A DNA stretch of 64,000 nucleotides from UBA7396 sp034676185 (GTDB lineage: Bacteria > Patescibacteriota > Gracilibacteria > BD1-5 > UBA6164): the NCBI GenBank assembly GCA_034676185.1, contig JAUCCN010000004.1:1-64000 (forward strand), read 5' to 3'. The notes below the pieces were generated by a model. That model searched no databases. It was not told the DNA's origin and saw only the letters and a list, made by a program, of their open reading frames with translations. Numbering within the stretch: the stretch's first letter is position 1; each line of letters starts with the position of its first letter. Made by a program: the position numbers and the translations under genes. Positions 47,551 through 59,522 of the stretch are shown piece by piece.

Positions 47551-48384
47551 TTATTTTCTTGTGAGTTTTAAAAAATTCTTTATTCCTCCAGATAAGTAAT
47601 ATTTATACTGCTGAACTACATTTAATATAAGTATAAGATTACTTTGATAATTTTTTCAAGTATTGATAATTTTTTGTTGTAATTGTGGATCTTTATGAAT
47701 TCATAAAGATATATTTTCTGTCATTTGAAATAAAAAATTCATATTATTATTCATATCAAGTTCAGAAATAGCAACTAAATTACTTAATCTATCAGGCATA
47801 TTTATAGCAAAATGTTTCAATATTTCAAAGAGAGTAAAAAAATTACTATATTTATTTAGTATTCAAATAGAAGAAAGTACTAATAATTTTTCAGGATTAT
47901 AGCCAATAATATTTTCTACTCTTTTTCTTATTTCCTTTATTCCAATTCATTCATAATGATATGCCAGTTCTCTTCTAAAAATATTTTCTAAACTATCTAC
48001 ATATCATTCTTCATATCAAACAAGTTCTCAAGTTTCATTTTCACAAACTACTAAAAATGATTCCTCACTTTCAAGTAATCTTTCTTTTATATTTTCGACA
48101 TGATCTTCTCCATATATAAATTTTGTTTTTCCTCCGCATGATATACAAGGTATTTCACTCATAGATAATATTCACATAATTTTTTTTACTGTTTCATCAT
48201 ATACTTCTTTTTCTAAGTGTCAAAAGATATCTTGTTTTGACATCATTTTATTACAACAACTACATTGTACAAATTCTCAAATACCGTGTGCCCACATATC
48301 TTGAGTAACTTCATTTAATCTTTCAAAATCTCATTGAGTTAAATCTTTTGGATTTACTGCTCTAACCGTACAAGTATTTTTCAT
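47551..48384 (-). CDS. Cys-rich (zinc-ribbon-like) protein of the kinase operon
   Basis: A 277-residue cytoplasmic protein. Two cysteine clusters, FVQCSCCNKMM (residues 38-48) and IPCISCGGKTKFIYG (about 76-90), look like a metal-binding ribbon. The middle (ENETGELVGYEEGYVDSLENIF, about 115-140) recalls the core of GNAT acetyltransferases, but this is weak. The C-terminal half is helical. It is the first gene of the operon with the histidine kinase and response regulator, so a role in input or output of that system is plausible but inferred. Confidence 0.72.
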
Positions 48385-48429
48385 AAATTTTTAATATTAA
48401 TAAATAAACAAAAAATTTATAAAAAATAA

Positions 48430-48501
48430 ATGTTACATTTCTGTAACATTTTTATGTATTTTTAAGACAAAATAAAAATAGGGAAGAGTATCCCTATTTT
48501 T
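48430..48501 (-). terminator. Two tandem hairpins after the DUF4153-like gene
   Basis: AAAAATAGGGA (48474-48484) pairs with TCCCTATTTTT (48491-48501), and ATGTTACA (48430-48437) pairs with TGTAACAT (48442-48449). Both are flanked by T runs on the minus strand and follow the stop codon at 48506. Confidence 0.75.
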
Positions 48502-48505
48502 AAAA

Positions 48506-50422
48506 TTATTTTTGTAATAAATATCAAGATATATTTTCACTTCCATATCAATCTGAAAAATCTCCAGTATAAAGAGGATTGTCAAGATTAATACCTTGTA
48601 ATATAAGTATGTATTCATGCTTTTCTCATTTGAGTTGATATACTGAATTTTCTTTATGAAGAGTAGTTGATTTTCTATCGGCATAATATGATGAAAGACT
48701 ATCAATTACAGAAGAAATATCTATGAGTTCTCTTTGTTCTCACTCTTGAATTTCTAAAGTTTTTTCTTTCATATTATAAGAAAGAGTAAAATCTTTATTT
48801 TTTGCATAGGATTCTATTTTATACAGTTTATTGTATCATTCAATAGAAAGAGGGAAAATATTATCTGAATCATCAGAGTAAAAATATATCACTTCACTTT
48901 CTTGTGCCTCAAGAGTAGAATAATATGATTGAACTTTAATAGTAGAAGTTATTTCTGAAACAATAGTCCAACTTGAAGGTGGATAATATTTTCTTTTTTG
49001 AATTGCTTCAATTCTTTCTTGATTATCTTGCCAAATAGTTATATCATCTTGTTTATTTTTTTCAAAATCTTCTTTGTATTTTGTTTCTAAGTTCGTATAG
49101 ATTTCTGAAAATAATTTTTTTATACTTTCACAATCATCATAATTACAAAGATAGCTAATTCATCCATAAATTTCTTTTGAAAGATTTCTATCAATATCTT
49201 CATATTTTTGAAGTGGAATAATTTTTCCATCTTTTAAAATTCAAGCTTGTATTAAATTATTTTCCAAACGAGCAAATTGTCTTGTTTCTGGAAGAGAATA
49301 TACTCACCAAGGTCCAATAGAAATAACAATAGTAAAAAGAGTTAAAACAGCAGGAATCATAAAAATTTGTTTTCTTTGAGATATTATGAAGTAAAGAGAA
49401 ATAACTCAAAGCCAAATTCCAAACACTACTACAAAATATCTATTTACCGTAATATCGTATTGAGCAATTCTTAAATAAATGGCATAAAAAAGCATAAAAA
49501 GTTGAGGAATAACAACAAATGGAAATGCTTTTCTAAATGTTTTTATAAATCCATTTGATTCTTCAAAATAGGAAGAAAACATATAAATTAAGTATCCAAA
49601 AATACTAAATCAAATTACCATCCAACTTACTTCTCATTTTGGCCAATCACTGAAATTTCCAAGTACTTTTACTGAATATGCATACAAAATTATAAAATAC
49701 ACATAAATAAATGGAATAGCAATATATTTTACTAAAAACGAAAAGAATTTATTTTCTACAAAAAGAGAATTTTCAAAACTTTCTTTTTCTGGAAGTTGAG
49801 TTAAAGCAAAAATTGGAGCCAAAAATGAAAGTGCTAAAATTGCCCAATCTGAGTAAAAATTACTATAACTCCAATTAATGTCAAATAAAGCAAAAACAGC
49901 TGAAATTCCTATTGCTCAAAGTCCAAAAAGCACTCATCCAAGTATAGTTGAAATAAGAAATACTACACTTATATTGTAAAAATAACTATAATATTCTTTT
50001 GAAATTTCCTCATGAGTAAGTACTTTTTTCAAGAAAGGAGATATATACAAAAATCAAATAATTCAAACTCAAGTTAATATAAAATAAAGTATATTATCAA
50101 AATTATCAAAATTTGAAGAAAAACTTAAGTAAAAAAGTATTCAAAATAAAAATGGGAATACTTGTAAAAGAAGTGAGTTTATTTTATATTTATGAGTTTC
50201 TCAAATAAATGATACTCAAACACTCAGAAAGAAAGTTAAAATAAGAGAGAAAATTACTTTCAATACTGTTTCTTCAGTAAGTGAAGAAAGTTCTCATCTG
50301 GTAAGAACAAAAAACAAAATAGTTATCACAACTATAAGCAGTACTCAAACAGGAAATCTCTTCAAGATACGAGATATATGCTGCTTTAAATTTTCAAAAC
50401 GAAACAAACTTAATAGGTTCAT
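48506..50422 (-). CDS. DUF4153-like polytopic membrane protein
   Basis: A 638-residue membrane protein. About 11-12 hydrophobic segments occupy residues 20-400; the segment AIYLRIAQYDITVNRYFVVV resembles the hallmark RI.xYG.T.NRY of DUF4153 proteins. A long extracytoplasmic or cytoplasmic C-terminal domain (about 400-638) has two close cysteines (YLCNYDDCES) and no known motif. A TTGCAA hexamer at plus 50474-50479 may belong to its promoter. Function is unknown. Confidence 0.78.
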
Positions 50423-50561
50423 AGGAAAATAATTAAGAAGTAAACATATATAAATATATTGTTTTTTTGATTATTGCAAGGTTTTTGATTTGGAAATAAA
50501 ATTTTATTTCATTCAATGTAAAAATATAAACACTAGAATATATATAAAAATGAAAAACTTT
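50423..50561. other. Divergent intergenic region before the defence island
   Basis: This AT-rich spacer contains a TTGCAA hexamer (50474-50479) with TATTTA 17 nt further on the minus strand (plus 50451-50456), a possible promoter of the DUF4153-like gene. Nothing else was seen. Confidence 0.4.
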
Positions 50562-50589
50562 TTGAAAATTTCCTATTTTTCTATATAAT
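50562..50589 (+). promoter_or_regulatory. Promoter of hsdR, TTGAAA-N16-TATAAT
   Basis: TTGAAA (50562-50567) and TATAAT (50584-50589) are 16 nt apart and would start transcription about 23 nt before the hsdR ATG. Confidence 0.6.
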
Positions 50590-50618
50590 TGACAAAAATT
50601 ATATTTTATTTTTTGGGA

Positions 50619-52952
50619 ATGAATTATAAAGAATCAGATACAAGAGCAAATTACATAGATACTCAACTCATTAAAGATGGTTGGAGTTCTATAAATATCG
50701 AAAGAGAATATTATTTTACTACTGGTAGAATTTGACTCTGAGGAAAAAGAGGGAAGAGGAAATTTGCGGATTATCTTTTGAGCTATAAATGATTAAAGCT
50801 AGCAATTATTGAAGCTAAAAAATCTGATTCATCTCCAACAGAGTGACTCGAACAAGTAAAAGAATATGGAAAAATATTACATCTTAGATTTGTATATGCT
50901 TCAAATGGGAAAGAAATATATGAATTTGACTTGAATACTTGAAAAGGAAATTTTATAGAAAAATACCCAACTCCAGAAGAACTCTATAACAAAGTATTTT
51001 GAGAAATAAATCATACGAAAGAAATTTTACTTCAAGAACCATTTTATTTATCTGAGAGAAAACCAAGATATTATCAAGAAATAGCAATTGGGAAAACTAT
51101 GGAAGCTATTTGAGGTGAGAAAAAAAGGATTTTACTTACTCTCGCAACAGGAACAGGAAAAACAGTAATTGCTTTTCAAATCGCTTATAAATTATTCAAT
51201 GCCAGATGGTCTCTTGATGGGATTTGAGCAAGAAGACCAAGAATACTTTTTCTTGCAGATAGAAATATTCTTGTAGATCAAGCAATGAATACTTTTAATC
51301 CTTTAGAAAAAGATATTATTAAAATAAATGGAACTGAAATTAAAAAAAGATGAGGAAGAGTTCCAACAAATGCAAATATTTTCTTTGCTATTTATCAAGC
51401 ACTTGTTTGATGAGAGTCAGAGGATAATCCAAATGAAATTTTAGAAAGCTATTATAATAGATATGATAGAGATTTTTTTGATGTCATTATTATAGACGAA
51501 TGTCATAGATGATGAGCTCGTGATGATGGAAATTGGGCAGAAATACTCAAATATTTTGAAAGTGCCGTTCATATTTGACTCACAGCAACTCCTAAAAGAC
51601 AAGACAATATCGATACTTATAAATATTTTTGAAATCCAATATATGAATACTCACTTGGAAGTGGTATTGATGATGGTTTTTTGACACCTTTTAAAATAAA
51701 AAGAGTGAAGTTAAATATTGATGAATTTGTATTACATAGTTGAGATACCATTATTTCTTGAGAAGTAAAAAAAGATGTGTATTACACAAAAGATATGGAA
51801 AAAAACATTATTCTTGATGAAAGAGCTGATTTAATTGCAAGTACGATTTTGCAACATATAGGCAAAATGGAGAAAACTATTATTTTTTGTGTAGATCAAG
51901 ACCATGCTTTAAGGATAAGAGATAGTATAAATAAATATAAACAAGTAAAAGATCCTGATTATTGTGTGAGAGTTACGAGTAATGAATGACTGATTTGAAG
52001 AGCATATTTAGAAAGATTTCAAGATAATGATAAAGATATTCCAGTTATTTTAACGAGTTCTCAAATGCTTACCACTTGAGTTGATGCTTTAAATGTAAGA
52101 AATATTATTTTAGTGAGAAATATTTGAAATATTGTTGAGTACAAACAAATAGTTGGTAGATGAACGAGACTTTTTGATGGAAAAGATTATTTTACGATTT
52201 ATGATTTTGTTTGAGCTACCAATGATTTTAAAGATGAAATATGGGATGGATGACCAGAGGATGAAGAAGTAATTGAAACTATTTGAGAAAATAAATATCT
52301 CATAAAAGAACCAGAACCAAATTATGATTTTGAGAACAAAAATGAAGAGAATGTGACAAAAGAAAAAAAGGAAAAATTAGTTGTTAGATTAGCAGCAAAT
52401 AGAGAAATAAAAGTAATTGATATTGAAACGAGATATCTTGATCCTATCAGTTGAAAACATTTGAGTTCAGAGGATTTTTTAAAAAGAATTCTTTGAGAAT
52501 TACCAAATTTATACAAAGATGAACATCAATTAAGGATGTTGTGGAGTAATCCTGAAACGAGGGGAGAATTGCTTCATAATTTAGAAAATATTTGACTTGA
52601 TAGTGAACAACTGGAAGATTTAAAAAAGATTTTTGAGGCAGAAAATTCTGATATTTTTGATATTTTAGCTCATTTATCTTTTGAGGTTGATATAAAATAT
52701 AGATCTGAAAGATATGTATATGGAGAAGAAACAGTGAAAAAGTATGAGAATTTAAAAGCAAAAGAATTTTTAGAATTTTTACTTGGATTATATGTAAAAA
52801 ATGGGATTTTAGATTTTAGAAAAGATTGATTATCAAGCAAAATAGCACTTTTTAATAAATGACAACCAAGAGAAATTGCTGAAAGTTTTTGAGGAATTGA
52901 GGAGTTGAAAAATGCTTATTATGAGTTGCAGAGAAGTTTATATGTTAAATAA
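50619..52952 (+). CDS. hsdR: Type I restriction enzyme R subunit
   Basis: A 777-residue restriction/translocation subunit. The N-terminal PD-(D/E)xK nuclease shows KLAIIEAKKSDSSPTEGLEQ (about 60-80) with E-x-K and the following Gln motif. The SF2 motor has Walker A LATGTGKTVIAF (about 175-186), IIIDECHRGGARDDG (about 290-304), LTATPKR (about 320) and QIVGRGTRLFDG (about 509-520). The C-terminal helical domain (LYKDEHQLRMLW and on) contacts HsdM/HsdS. TGA glycines include those in RGGAR and VGRGTR. It is somewhat shorter than EcoKI HsdR (about 1170) but normal for the EcoAI-like short class. The last 39 nt are repeated after the next gene. Confidence 0.93.
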
Positions 52953-52957
52953 TTAGT

Positions 52958-53034
52958 TATAATTTAAAAAATCGAGTAAAATTAAAATATAAATTTGTAT
53001 AATTTAAAAAATCGAGTAAAATTAAAATATAAAT
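52958..53034 (+). repeat. Two 37-bp direct repeats, period 40 bp, upstream of fic1
   Basis: Copies at 52958-52994 and 52998-53034 are identical (TATAATTTAAAAAATCGAGT and the following 17 bases). They fill the gap between hsdR and fic1. Each contains a TATAAT. They may be regulator sites, duplicated promoters or a trace of insertion. Confidence 0.85.
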
Positions 53035-53051
53035 ATTTTTAATTTAAAATT

Positions 53052-54182
53052 ATGGAAAAAAAATTTATTGCTTGAACTTGGAAACAACAATATAATTATA
53101 AGAGTTTTTTCCCAAATGGGGTCAATAAAACTTTTGTTTGGGAAGATAAAAAAATAAATCTTTTGCTTGAAAAAGCAAATTTAGAATTGGGAAAATTAGA
53201 AAGTTTTTCAAGTTTTATTCCTGATATAGATTTTTTTATATCAATGCATATTTGAAAAGAAGCAATAAAATCAAGTAAAATAGAATGAACAAAAACTGAA
53301 TTTGATGAATTATTTTTGGATAGTGATGATGTAAAAAGTGTGGAGGAAAGAAATGATATAGAAGAAGTAAAAAATTATATTGAGGCACTTAATCTATGAA
53401 TAGAAGAACTCAAAAAACTTCCTATGACATTTCGTTTATTTTCACTGATTCATAAAACTCTCTTGAAATGAGTAAGATGAGAACACAAAAATCCTTGAGA
53501 AATCAGAAAAAGTCAAAATTGGATAGGTGGAAGTAATTTACAAAATGCATTTTTTATACCTCCCCACCAAGATGATTTAAGTGATTTGGTAAAAGATTTT
53601 GAATTATTTTTACATAATGAATCTTTAGAAATACCAGAACTTATAAAAATTGCTATTGCTCATTATCAATTTGAAACGATTCATCCATATTTAGATTGAA
53701 ATGGAAGAATTGGAAGACTTATGATTATATTATATTTGATTGATAAAAAGATTATTACAAAGCCAGTGTTATATATTTCTGATTTTTTTGAAAGAAATAA
53801 ATGAAGTTATTATGATGCCTTGACTATTGCAAGAAGCTCAAATGATATTGAACATTTTATAAAATTTTTTCTTACAGGAGTGATTGAAACATGTGAATCT
53901 TCTATAAATACTTTTCAATCTATTTTAGAGTTGAAAAATGAGATTGAAATAAAGATAATATCTTTATGAGCCAAAAGTGAAAAGGCAAGTCAAATTTTGA
54001 ATTATTTATTTTCAGATCCTATTGTATCAAGTCATGATATTATAAAACTTTTGTGAGTGACTCCAGCAACGGCAAATAGTTTTATAAAAATCTTTATGGA
54101 AATGTGAGTTTTAAGGGAGCTTACTTGATATAAAAGACATAAAATATTTGGTTTTGAAAATTATTTAAAGTTGTTTAGGTAA
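53052..54182 (+). CDS. fic: Fic-domain protein, first copy
   Basis: A 376-residue Fic protein, expected to transfer AMP or another nucleotide part to a protein side chain. The core motif HPYLDGNGRIGR (about 211-222) is intact, with the first Gly encoded by TGA. The N-terminal inhibitory motif SSKIEG (about 74-79, [S/T]xxxE[G/N]) marks class II. A C-terminal winged helix (SSHDIIKLLGVTPATANSFI) may bind DNA, as in many long Fic proteins. It lies 99 nt downstream of hsdR and is followed by a remnant of the hsdR 3' end, so it appears inserted into the restriction locus. Its target is unknown. Confidence 0.93.
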
Positions 54183-54183
54183 T

Positions 54184-54237
54184 GAGGAAATTAAGAGTGC
54201 TTATTATGAGTTGCAGAGAAGTTTATATGTTAAATAG
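54184..54237 (+). pseudogene. Duplicated 3'-end remnant of hsdR
   Basis: The 18 codons after the fic1 stop read EEIKSAYYELQRSLYVK-stop, almost the same as the last residues of HsdR (EELKNAYYELQRSLYVK). 54198-54236 is identical to 52913-52951 over 39 nt. It has no start codon of its own and follows the fic1 stop directly. It records either an insertion with end duplication or recombination between two hsdR alleles. Confidence 0.85.
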
Positions 54238-54267
54238 TTTTAAATTTAATTTCTAATTTATAATATA

Positions 54268-55305
54268 GTGTCATTAGAAAATTTATGTTCTGTAAAAAAA
54301 GAACATTTTGATAAAATATTTAAAGAATATTTTAGAACTGAGGATATTACAAGTAAAATTTGATGAGATAAGTCAGATTTTTACTGAAACTATGCGGTTA
54401 TTAAGATACACTTAATTAATCCAGATGATATAGATAATTTTTTATATCATATTTTTGAACATATTATAACTTTTTGATGACAAAACTGTAATACTTTTTC
54501 TAGAAATGAAAATATAAAATATATTAAAAGTGTAGAGCAGCTAACAAAATATTTGCCATTTTTAAAAAAGAAAATTATAGAAGAACTAGAAGAATGAGTA
54601 AATTATACAAAAATAAAAAATTGAAAAACTGAATATGAAATTGATTCTGATTTACAATTGCTCTGTAAACAAAGGGAAATATGAGAATTGATATTATTTT
54701 TTTTAACAGAATGATTACTAAATTCTCCAATCGCATTATCTAAAATTAGTTTAAAAACAAGTAATCAAATGCCAGTATATTGAGCTGATGGAATACATAT
54801 ATCAAATTGTTGAACTAAATTAATTTTTTGAGAATCTAAATTTACAGATTCTTTTGAATCATGAAAAAAACAATCTAGGGAAAGTTTAGTTAAATTTTCT
54901 TGAGAAGAACCTTTAAATTATATTAATCAAGAAATTAATATAATATGAAATGTCTCGTGATTAATTCAAGAAGATAAAAAATGATTATTACAATGAATTA
55001 TTGACCCATATTATAATTTAGAAGAAAATATAAATAATCTTGAATATGAACTAGTAACCTTTTTGTGATATAAAGACCAAAATTATGCAGATTTTTTGGT
55101 AAACTCTGATGTAACTTTATATGAAAGTAAGCTTGATGATAAAATAATAAAGTTACTTAAATATTATAAATCTAAAGAAGCAGAGTTAAATAATAAAAAA
55201 ATAACTTTTTTCCTACTTCCTATTAGGAATACATTTGATATTTTAAAAAAGTATGCATTAAAATTAGAAGATAAAGAAAATTTAGAAACTATTAACTGAA
55301 AATAA
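54268..55305 (+). CDS. hamA: Hachiman defence protein HamA (DUF1837 nuclease)
   Basis: A 345-residue protein with the DUF1837 pattern. Around residues 130-200 it reads REIGELILFFLTEGLL, SKISLKTSNQMPVYGADGIH and LIFGESKF, that is, the D (about 173) and E-x-K (about 189-191) of a PD-(D/E)xK nuclease core. HamA is the effector nuclease of the Hachiman anti-phage system, held off by HamB until activation. The start is GTG; no in-frame ATG is near, and the frame is closed upstream by TAA. It ends 1 nt before hamB. Most of its glycines are TGA. The assignment depends on the adjacent helicase and the DUF1837 motifs together. Confidence 0.88.
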
Positions 55306-55306
55306 T

Positions 55307-58300
55307 ATGTTTGAAAAAAATCAAATACAAATTCCAATATTGAACAATAAATATTATAGTTTTTGTAAAAATATTTATGAAAAAAAACAATATAAAGAAG
55401 ATTATGAACTTATTTATAAAATAGGAGTTTTATATGATTTATATTCTATTTCATCAGAAGATGTTAAAGATAAAATAAAAACTGCTTTGGATAATGAAAT
55501 TATCAAACTAGATAAAAATATTATAAAGAGACTTTTAGAAACTGCTTTTATTTTTGCGAATTTAAATGCTGATGAATTAACTTTTTATTCTACAAATAAT
55601 GAAAAAGAGGAACAAATTAAAGAAATTGATAATATAAAAAATAATTCTTATAGAATAGCAATTAGTATTTATTACTATGGAAAATATTTAAAGGAAATTT
55701 GAAATATAGAAGATTACTTTTTTGATAATAATAACATAATTTATAGATTATTTACAAGATTATGAATTTTAACTAAAATTAGAAATTTAGATGAAAATGA
55801 TGTGGATATTTATTCTATTGATTTACAATGAAAAATAGAGGCTACTAATAAAGAATTAAATAATAGATTTTCCATTAAAGATTATTTTTGAGAAGAAAAA
55901 ATTATAAATTGATTTTGAAGTAAATATAAAGAATTTATTGATGATGAAAGTTTTTTTTCTGATTTTCAGTTCTGACTAATGGAAAAATTAATTGAATCAA
56001 AGAGTGTTCCTATTAAATCATTTGCAATTTCTGCACCAACATCAGCTTGAAAAACTTTTATTTTAAAAAAATATATAATAATAAAAATTTTAGAGTCTTT
56101 TTTAGAAAATAAAAATATAAATATTGTTTTTGTTGTTCCAAGTAAATCTTTAATCAACGAACTAAATGTAGATTTTATAGCTTTATTTAAAAACTATAAT
56201 ATAAATAATGAAATTTGTAATATTCATACTCATATTTGATGAGATGAATTCATTAAATATTTTTTATCAAAATCTAATTTATTTATTTTAACTCAAGAAA
56301 GATTAAATTATTTTTATAATGATACTAAATTTAAAAATTGATGAGAAAATTTTAAATTAGATTTAGTTGTTGTAGATGAAGCTCATAAAGTTTGATATTG
56401 ATATAGAGGAACTTTATTAAGTTATATTGTATGAAAAATTAAAAAAGATAATAAGAATATACAAATTATTCTATTAGCACCATTACTTTCAAAATTACAT
56501 AAATTTAAAGATGAATTTTGATTAAATTCATTAAGTGAAAATTTTTCTAATTTTTGACTTGTAGCTAAAAATCAAATTTTAGTTGAATCAAAACAAATTT
56601 GAGGATCTTATCATTTATTTTTTTATTTGAATAATAAAGAAAATGGACTATTTAATTTTAAATTAGCTCAATCAAAAGTAGAATCTGATACAAAGTTTTT
56701 AAATTACTTAGCAAAAAATTTTTCAAAATGAGAGCAATCAATTATATTTAGATTTTTCCCAAATTATGTTTTAGATCAGGCAAAGAAATTATCAAAATTA
56801 GAAAATAAAGATAATTTAAATCTAACAATTTTAAATTATATAAGTGACATATTTCCAGAAAATTTTGAATTAAAAGATTTTTTACAAAAATGAGTTTGAT
56901 ATCATAATTGAGCATTACCCACATCAATAAAATCAAAAATTGAAGAATTATTTAAAAATTGAGATTTAAAATATTTATGTGCTAATTCCACTATGCTTGA
57001 ATGAGTAAATCTTCCTGCTAAAAATATTTTTATTTGATGAGATTGAAAGAGAGATGAAATTAGTATTTTAGATTTCAAAAATCTAGTTTGAAGAGCTTGA
57101 AGATTAAACTATCACTTGAACTGAAATGTATTTTATGTAAAATTTAATGAGTATAAAGATAAAATTATTGATGAAAAAAATCCAACTTGAGAATTAACTA
57201 ACAATATATCAAATTTACTTTGAAATGAAATTAAGTTTGACAAATTTTTAAATTATATAAAACCTTGAAGTTTTGAATATAAAAGTCAAATATTAGATAA
57301 TGATTTAAGAGAAGAACAGAAAGAATTTGAATATTTAACTTGATATTTAGTATCTAATGTAATTGATTCTATTGAAAAAAATACTGAAATTAGGCACAAT
57401 GAGAATTTAGAATTATTAGATAAAAATTACTTTATTAATAGGCTAGAGCAATTAAAAATTTGATGAAAAAAAGACTTCTTTGATAAAGTATGACAATTTA
57501 TTTATTGAAATAAGGAATATAAATTAGAAAAAATAGAAGAATTAAGAAAATCTATTTACTCTTTATGTAATGAATTGAAGATTAATCATAAATCTGAGTT
57601 TGATAGGTATTTTTTAAACATTGTTAAGAAAAATATTTTTATAGACCCCAGAAAACAACTCGATTTTTACGATTTAGTTATTTCTTGAAAACAATCATTT
57701 GTGTTAAATCATATTCAATATTTTTCAAATGTTAATAATTTAATTAACGATAAAAAAGATCACAAAAAAGAAAAATTAAAATTACTAATTAACGAAGTTG
57801 ATAAACATTTTATTTTTTCATCATGATATGATTTTGATTATATTGATTATCTTTCGTGATTAATGAATCAATGGGTATCTTGAGTTTCATTAAAAAATAT
57901 TTTAGAAGGTAGAGATAATTATTTTAAAATACTAAAAAAAATTACTGACGAGATACAGTTTAATTTTTTAAATTGAATAAGCATATTTTTTGAGTTAGCA
58001 AATCTATGATATAAGAATTATAAAATAAATAATTCTTTTGATATAGATCAAAATGAAATATTACAATTTGATACTAATTTTTTATTTTATTTAGAAATTT
58101 GAAATTATTATCCAAATTTAGTTTATTTAATTTCTAAATGAGTTTCAAGGGAAAGTGCTATATGGTTATATAATATGAAAATTATTAATCCCTTTATTTG
58201 AGATTATAATGTTGACTCAAAAAATTATTTTCAAATAGAAAAAAATCGAATTTTGAAAACATTAAGTGATAATAATAAAAATATAATTCATGATGAACTA

Positions 58301-58324
58301 TTAAGATTTATTTATAATAATTAA
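55307..58324 (+). CDS. hamB: Hachiman defence helicase HamB
   Basis: A 1005-residue SF2 DNA helicase. An N-terminal helical region (1-235) precedes Walker A ISAPTSAGKTFI (about 239-250; its Gly is TGA), VVPSKSLINEL, VVVDEAHK (about 354-361), ILLAPL, the second-lobe motifs CANSTMLEGVNLPAKNIFI and LVGRAGRLNYH (about 592-602). This Ski2-like arrangement with long helical C-terminus (610-1005) matches HamB, which senses damaged or phage DNA and releases HamA. It has no in-frame TAA/TAG and abundant TGA glycines. It begins 1 nt after hamA and ends 4 nt before hsdS, so hamAB and hsdS are likely on one transcript. Confidence 0.88.
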
Positions 58325-58328
58325 GATC

Positions 58329-59522
58329 ATGTACCCAACAAAAAAACTTTGAGAAATTCTTGAAATTATTAGAAATTGAAAAAGTTGTAAACAAACTTCT
58401 GATAAAATTTGAAATAAAATTACTAGAATTGAAACTATTTCTTCTTGATCTATAAATGAAGAAAAAGTATGATATTTTAATTTAACAAATGATGAAAAAA
58501 AGAAATATCAAATAAATAAGTGAGATATTTTATTTAGTCATATAAATAGTGTTGAACATATTTGAAAAATTGCAATTGCTAAAAAGGATTATTTAGATTT
58601 ATTTCATTGAATGAATTTATTATTATTAAGATGAAATAAAAAAGATATTTTAGATGAATATTTACACATAATTTTACAATTTTATTTTAAATCTTGATAT
58701 TGGGCTAAAATTTGTAATAAAGCAATAAATCAAGCAAGTTTAAATCAAAAAAATATTGTTGATATTCAAATCCCTCTCCCACCTCTCCCAACTCAAAAAC
58801 TCATAGTTCAAAAACTAGATTTAGCATTTGAAAACATAGATAAAAATATAAATATCACAAAAGAAAATCTCAAAAATCTTGAAGAATTAAACAAAAGTGT
58901 TTTAGAAAAAGTTTTTAGTGAGTGAGAATATGAAATGAAGAAACTATGAGAGATTTCAAAAACAACAAGTTGATGAACTCCATTAAGAGATAAAAAAGAA
59001 TATTGGTGATGAAATATTCCTTGGTTAAAATCCTGAGAGTTAAATGATAATTTAAAAATAAATTCATCTGAAGAATTTATAACAGAAATTTGATTAAAAA
59101 ATTCTTCTGCAAAAATTTTCAAAAAATGAACTTTACTTATTGCTCTTTATTGAGCAACTGCTTGAAAATTATGAATACTTGATTTTGACTCAACAACAAA
59201 TCAAGCAGTTTGTTCTATTCAAAATTTATTTAATTTATTTGTAGAAAAATATCTATTTTACTTTTTGCTTTCAAGAAGAGAACAAATAATTAAAGATAGT
59301 TTTTGATGAGCACAACCAAATATAAGTAAAACTTATTTAGACCAAATCCAAATCCCACTTCCACCACTCCAAAAACAAAAAGAAATCGTCTCATACCTAG
59401 ATCAAGTTTTTGAAAAAAATAAACAATTAAAAACAAAATATGAACTTCAATTGAAAGAACTTGAAGAACTCAAACAAAGTTTACTCAAAGATGCTTTTGA
59501 GGGAAGATTAGTGAAAGAGTAA
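58329..59522 (+). CDS. hsdS: Type I restriction enzyme specificity subunit
   Basis: A 397-residue DNA-recognition subunit with two target recognition domains. TRD1 covers about residues 1-150 and ends in VDIQIPLPPLPTQKLIVQKL. The first conserved helix (DKNINITKENLKNLEELNKSVLEKVF) follows. TRD2 (about 200-345) starts KLGEISKTTSGGTPLRDKKEYWGG and ends in IQIPLPPLQKQKEIVSYLDQVF, then the second conserved helix. HsdS determines the DNA site of HsdM and HsdR. It lies directly behind hamB, not beside hsdM. The recognition sequence cannot be predicted. Confidence 0.95.

Noticed and set aside
52958..53034. CRISPR array
   Set aside because: Only two repeats with a 3-nt spacer, no cas genes nearby.
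54184..54237. Small separate gene after fic1
   Set aside because: It has no start codon and is a near-identical copy of the hsdR 3' end.
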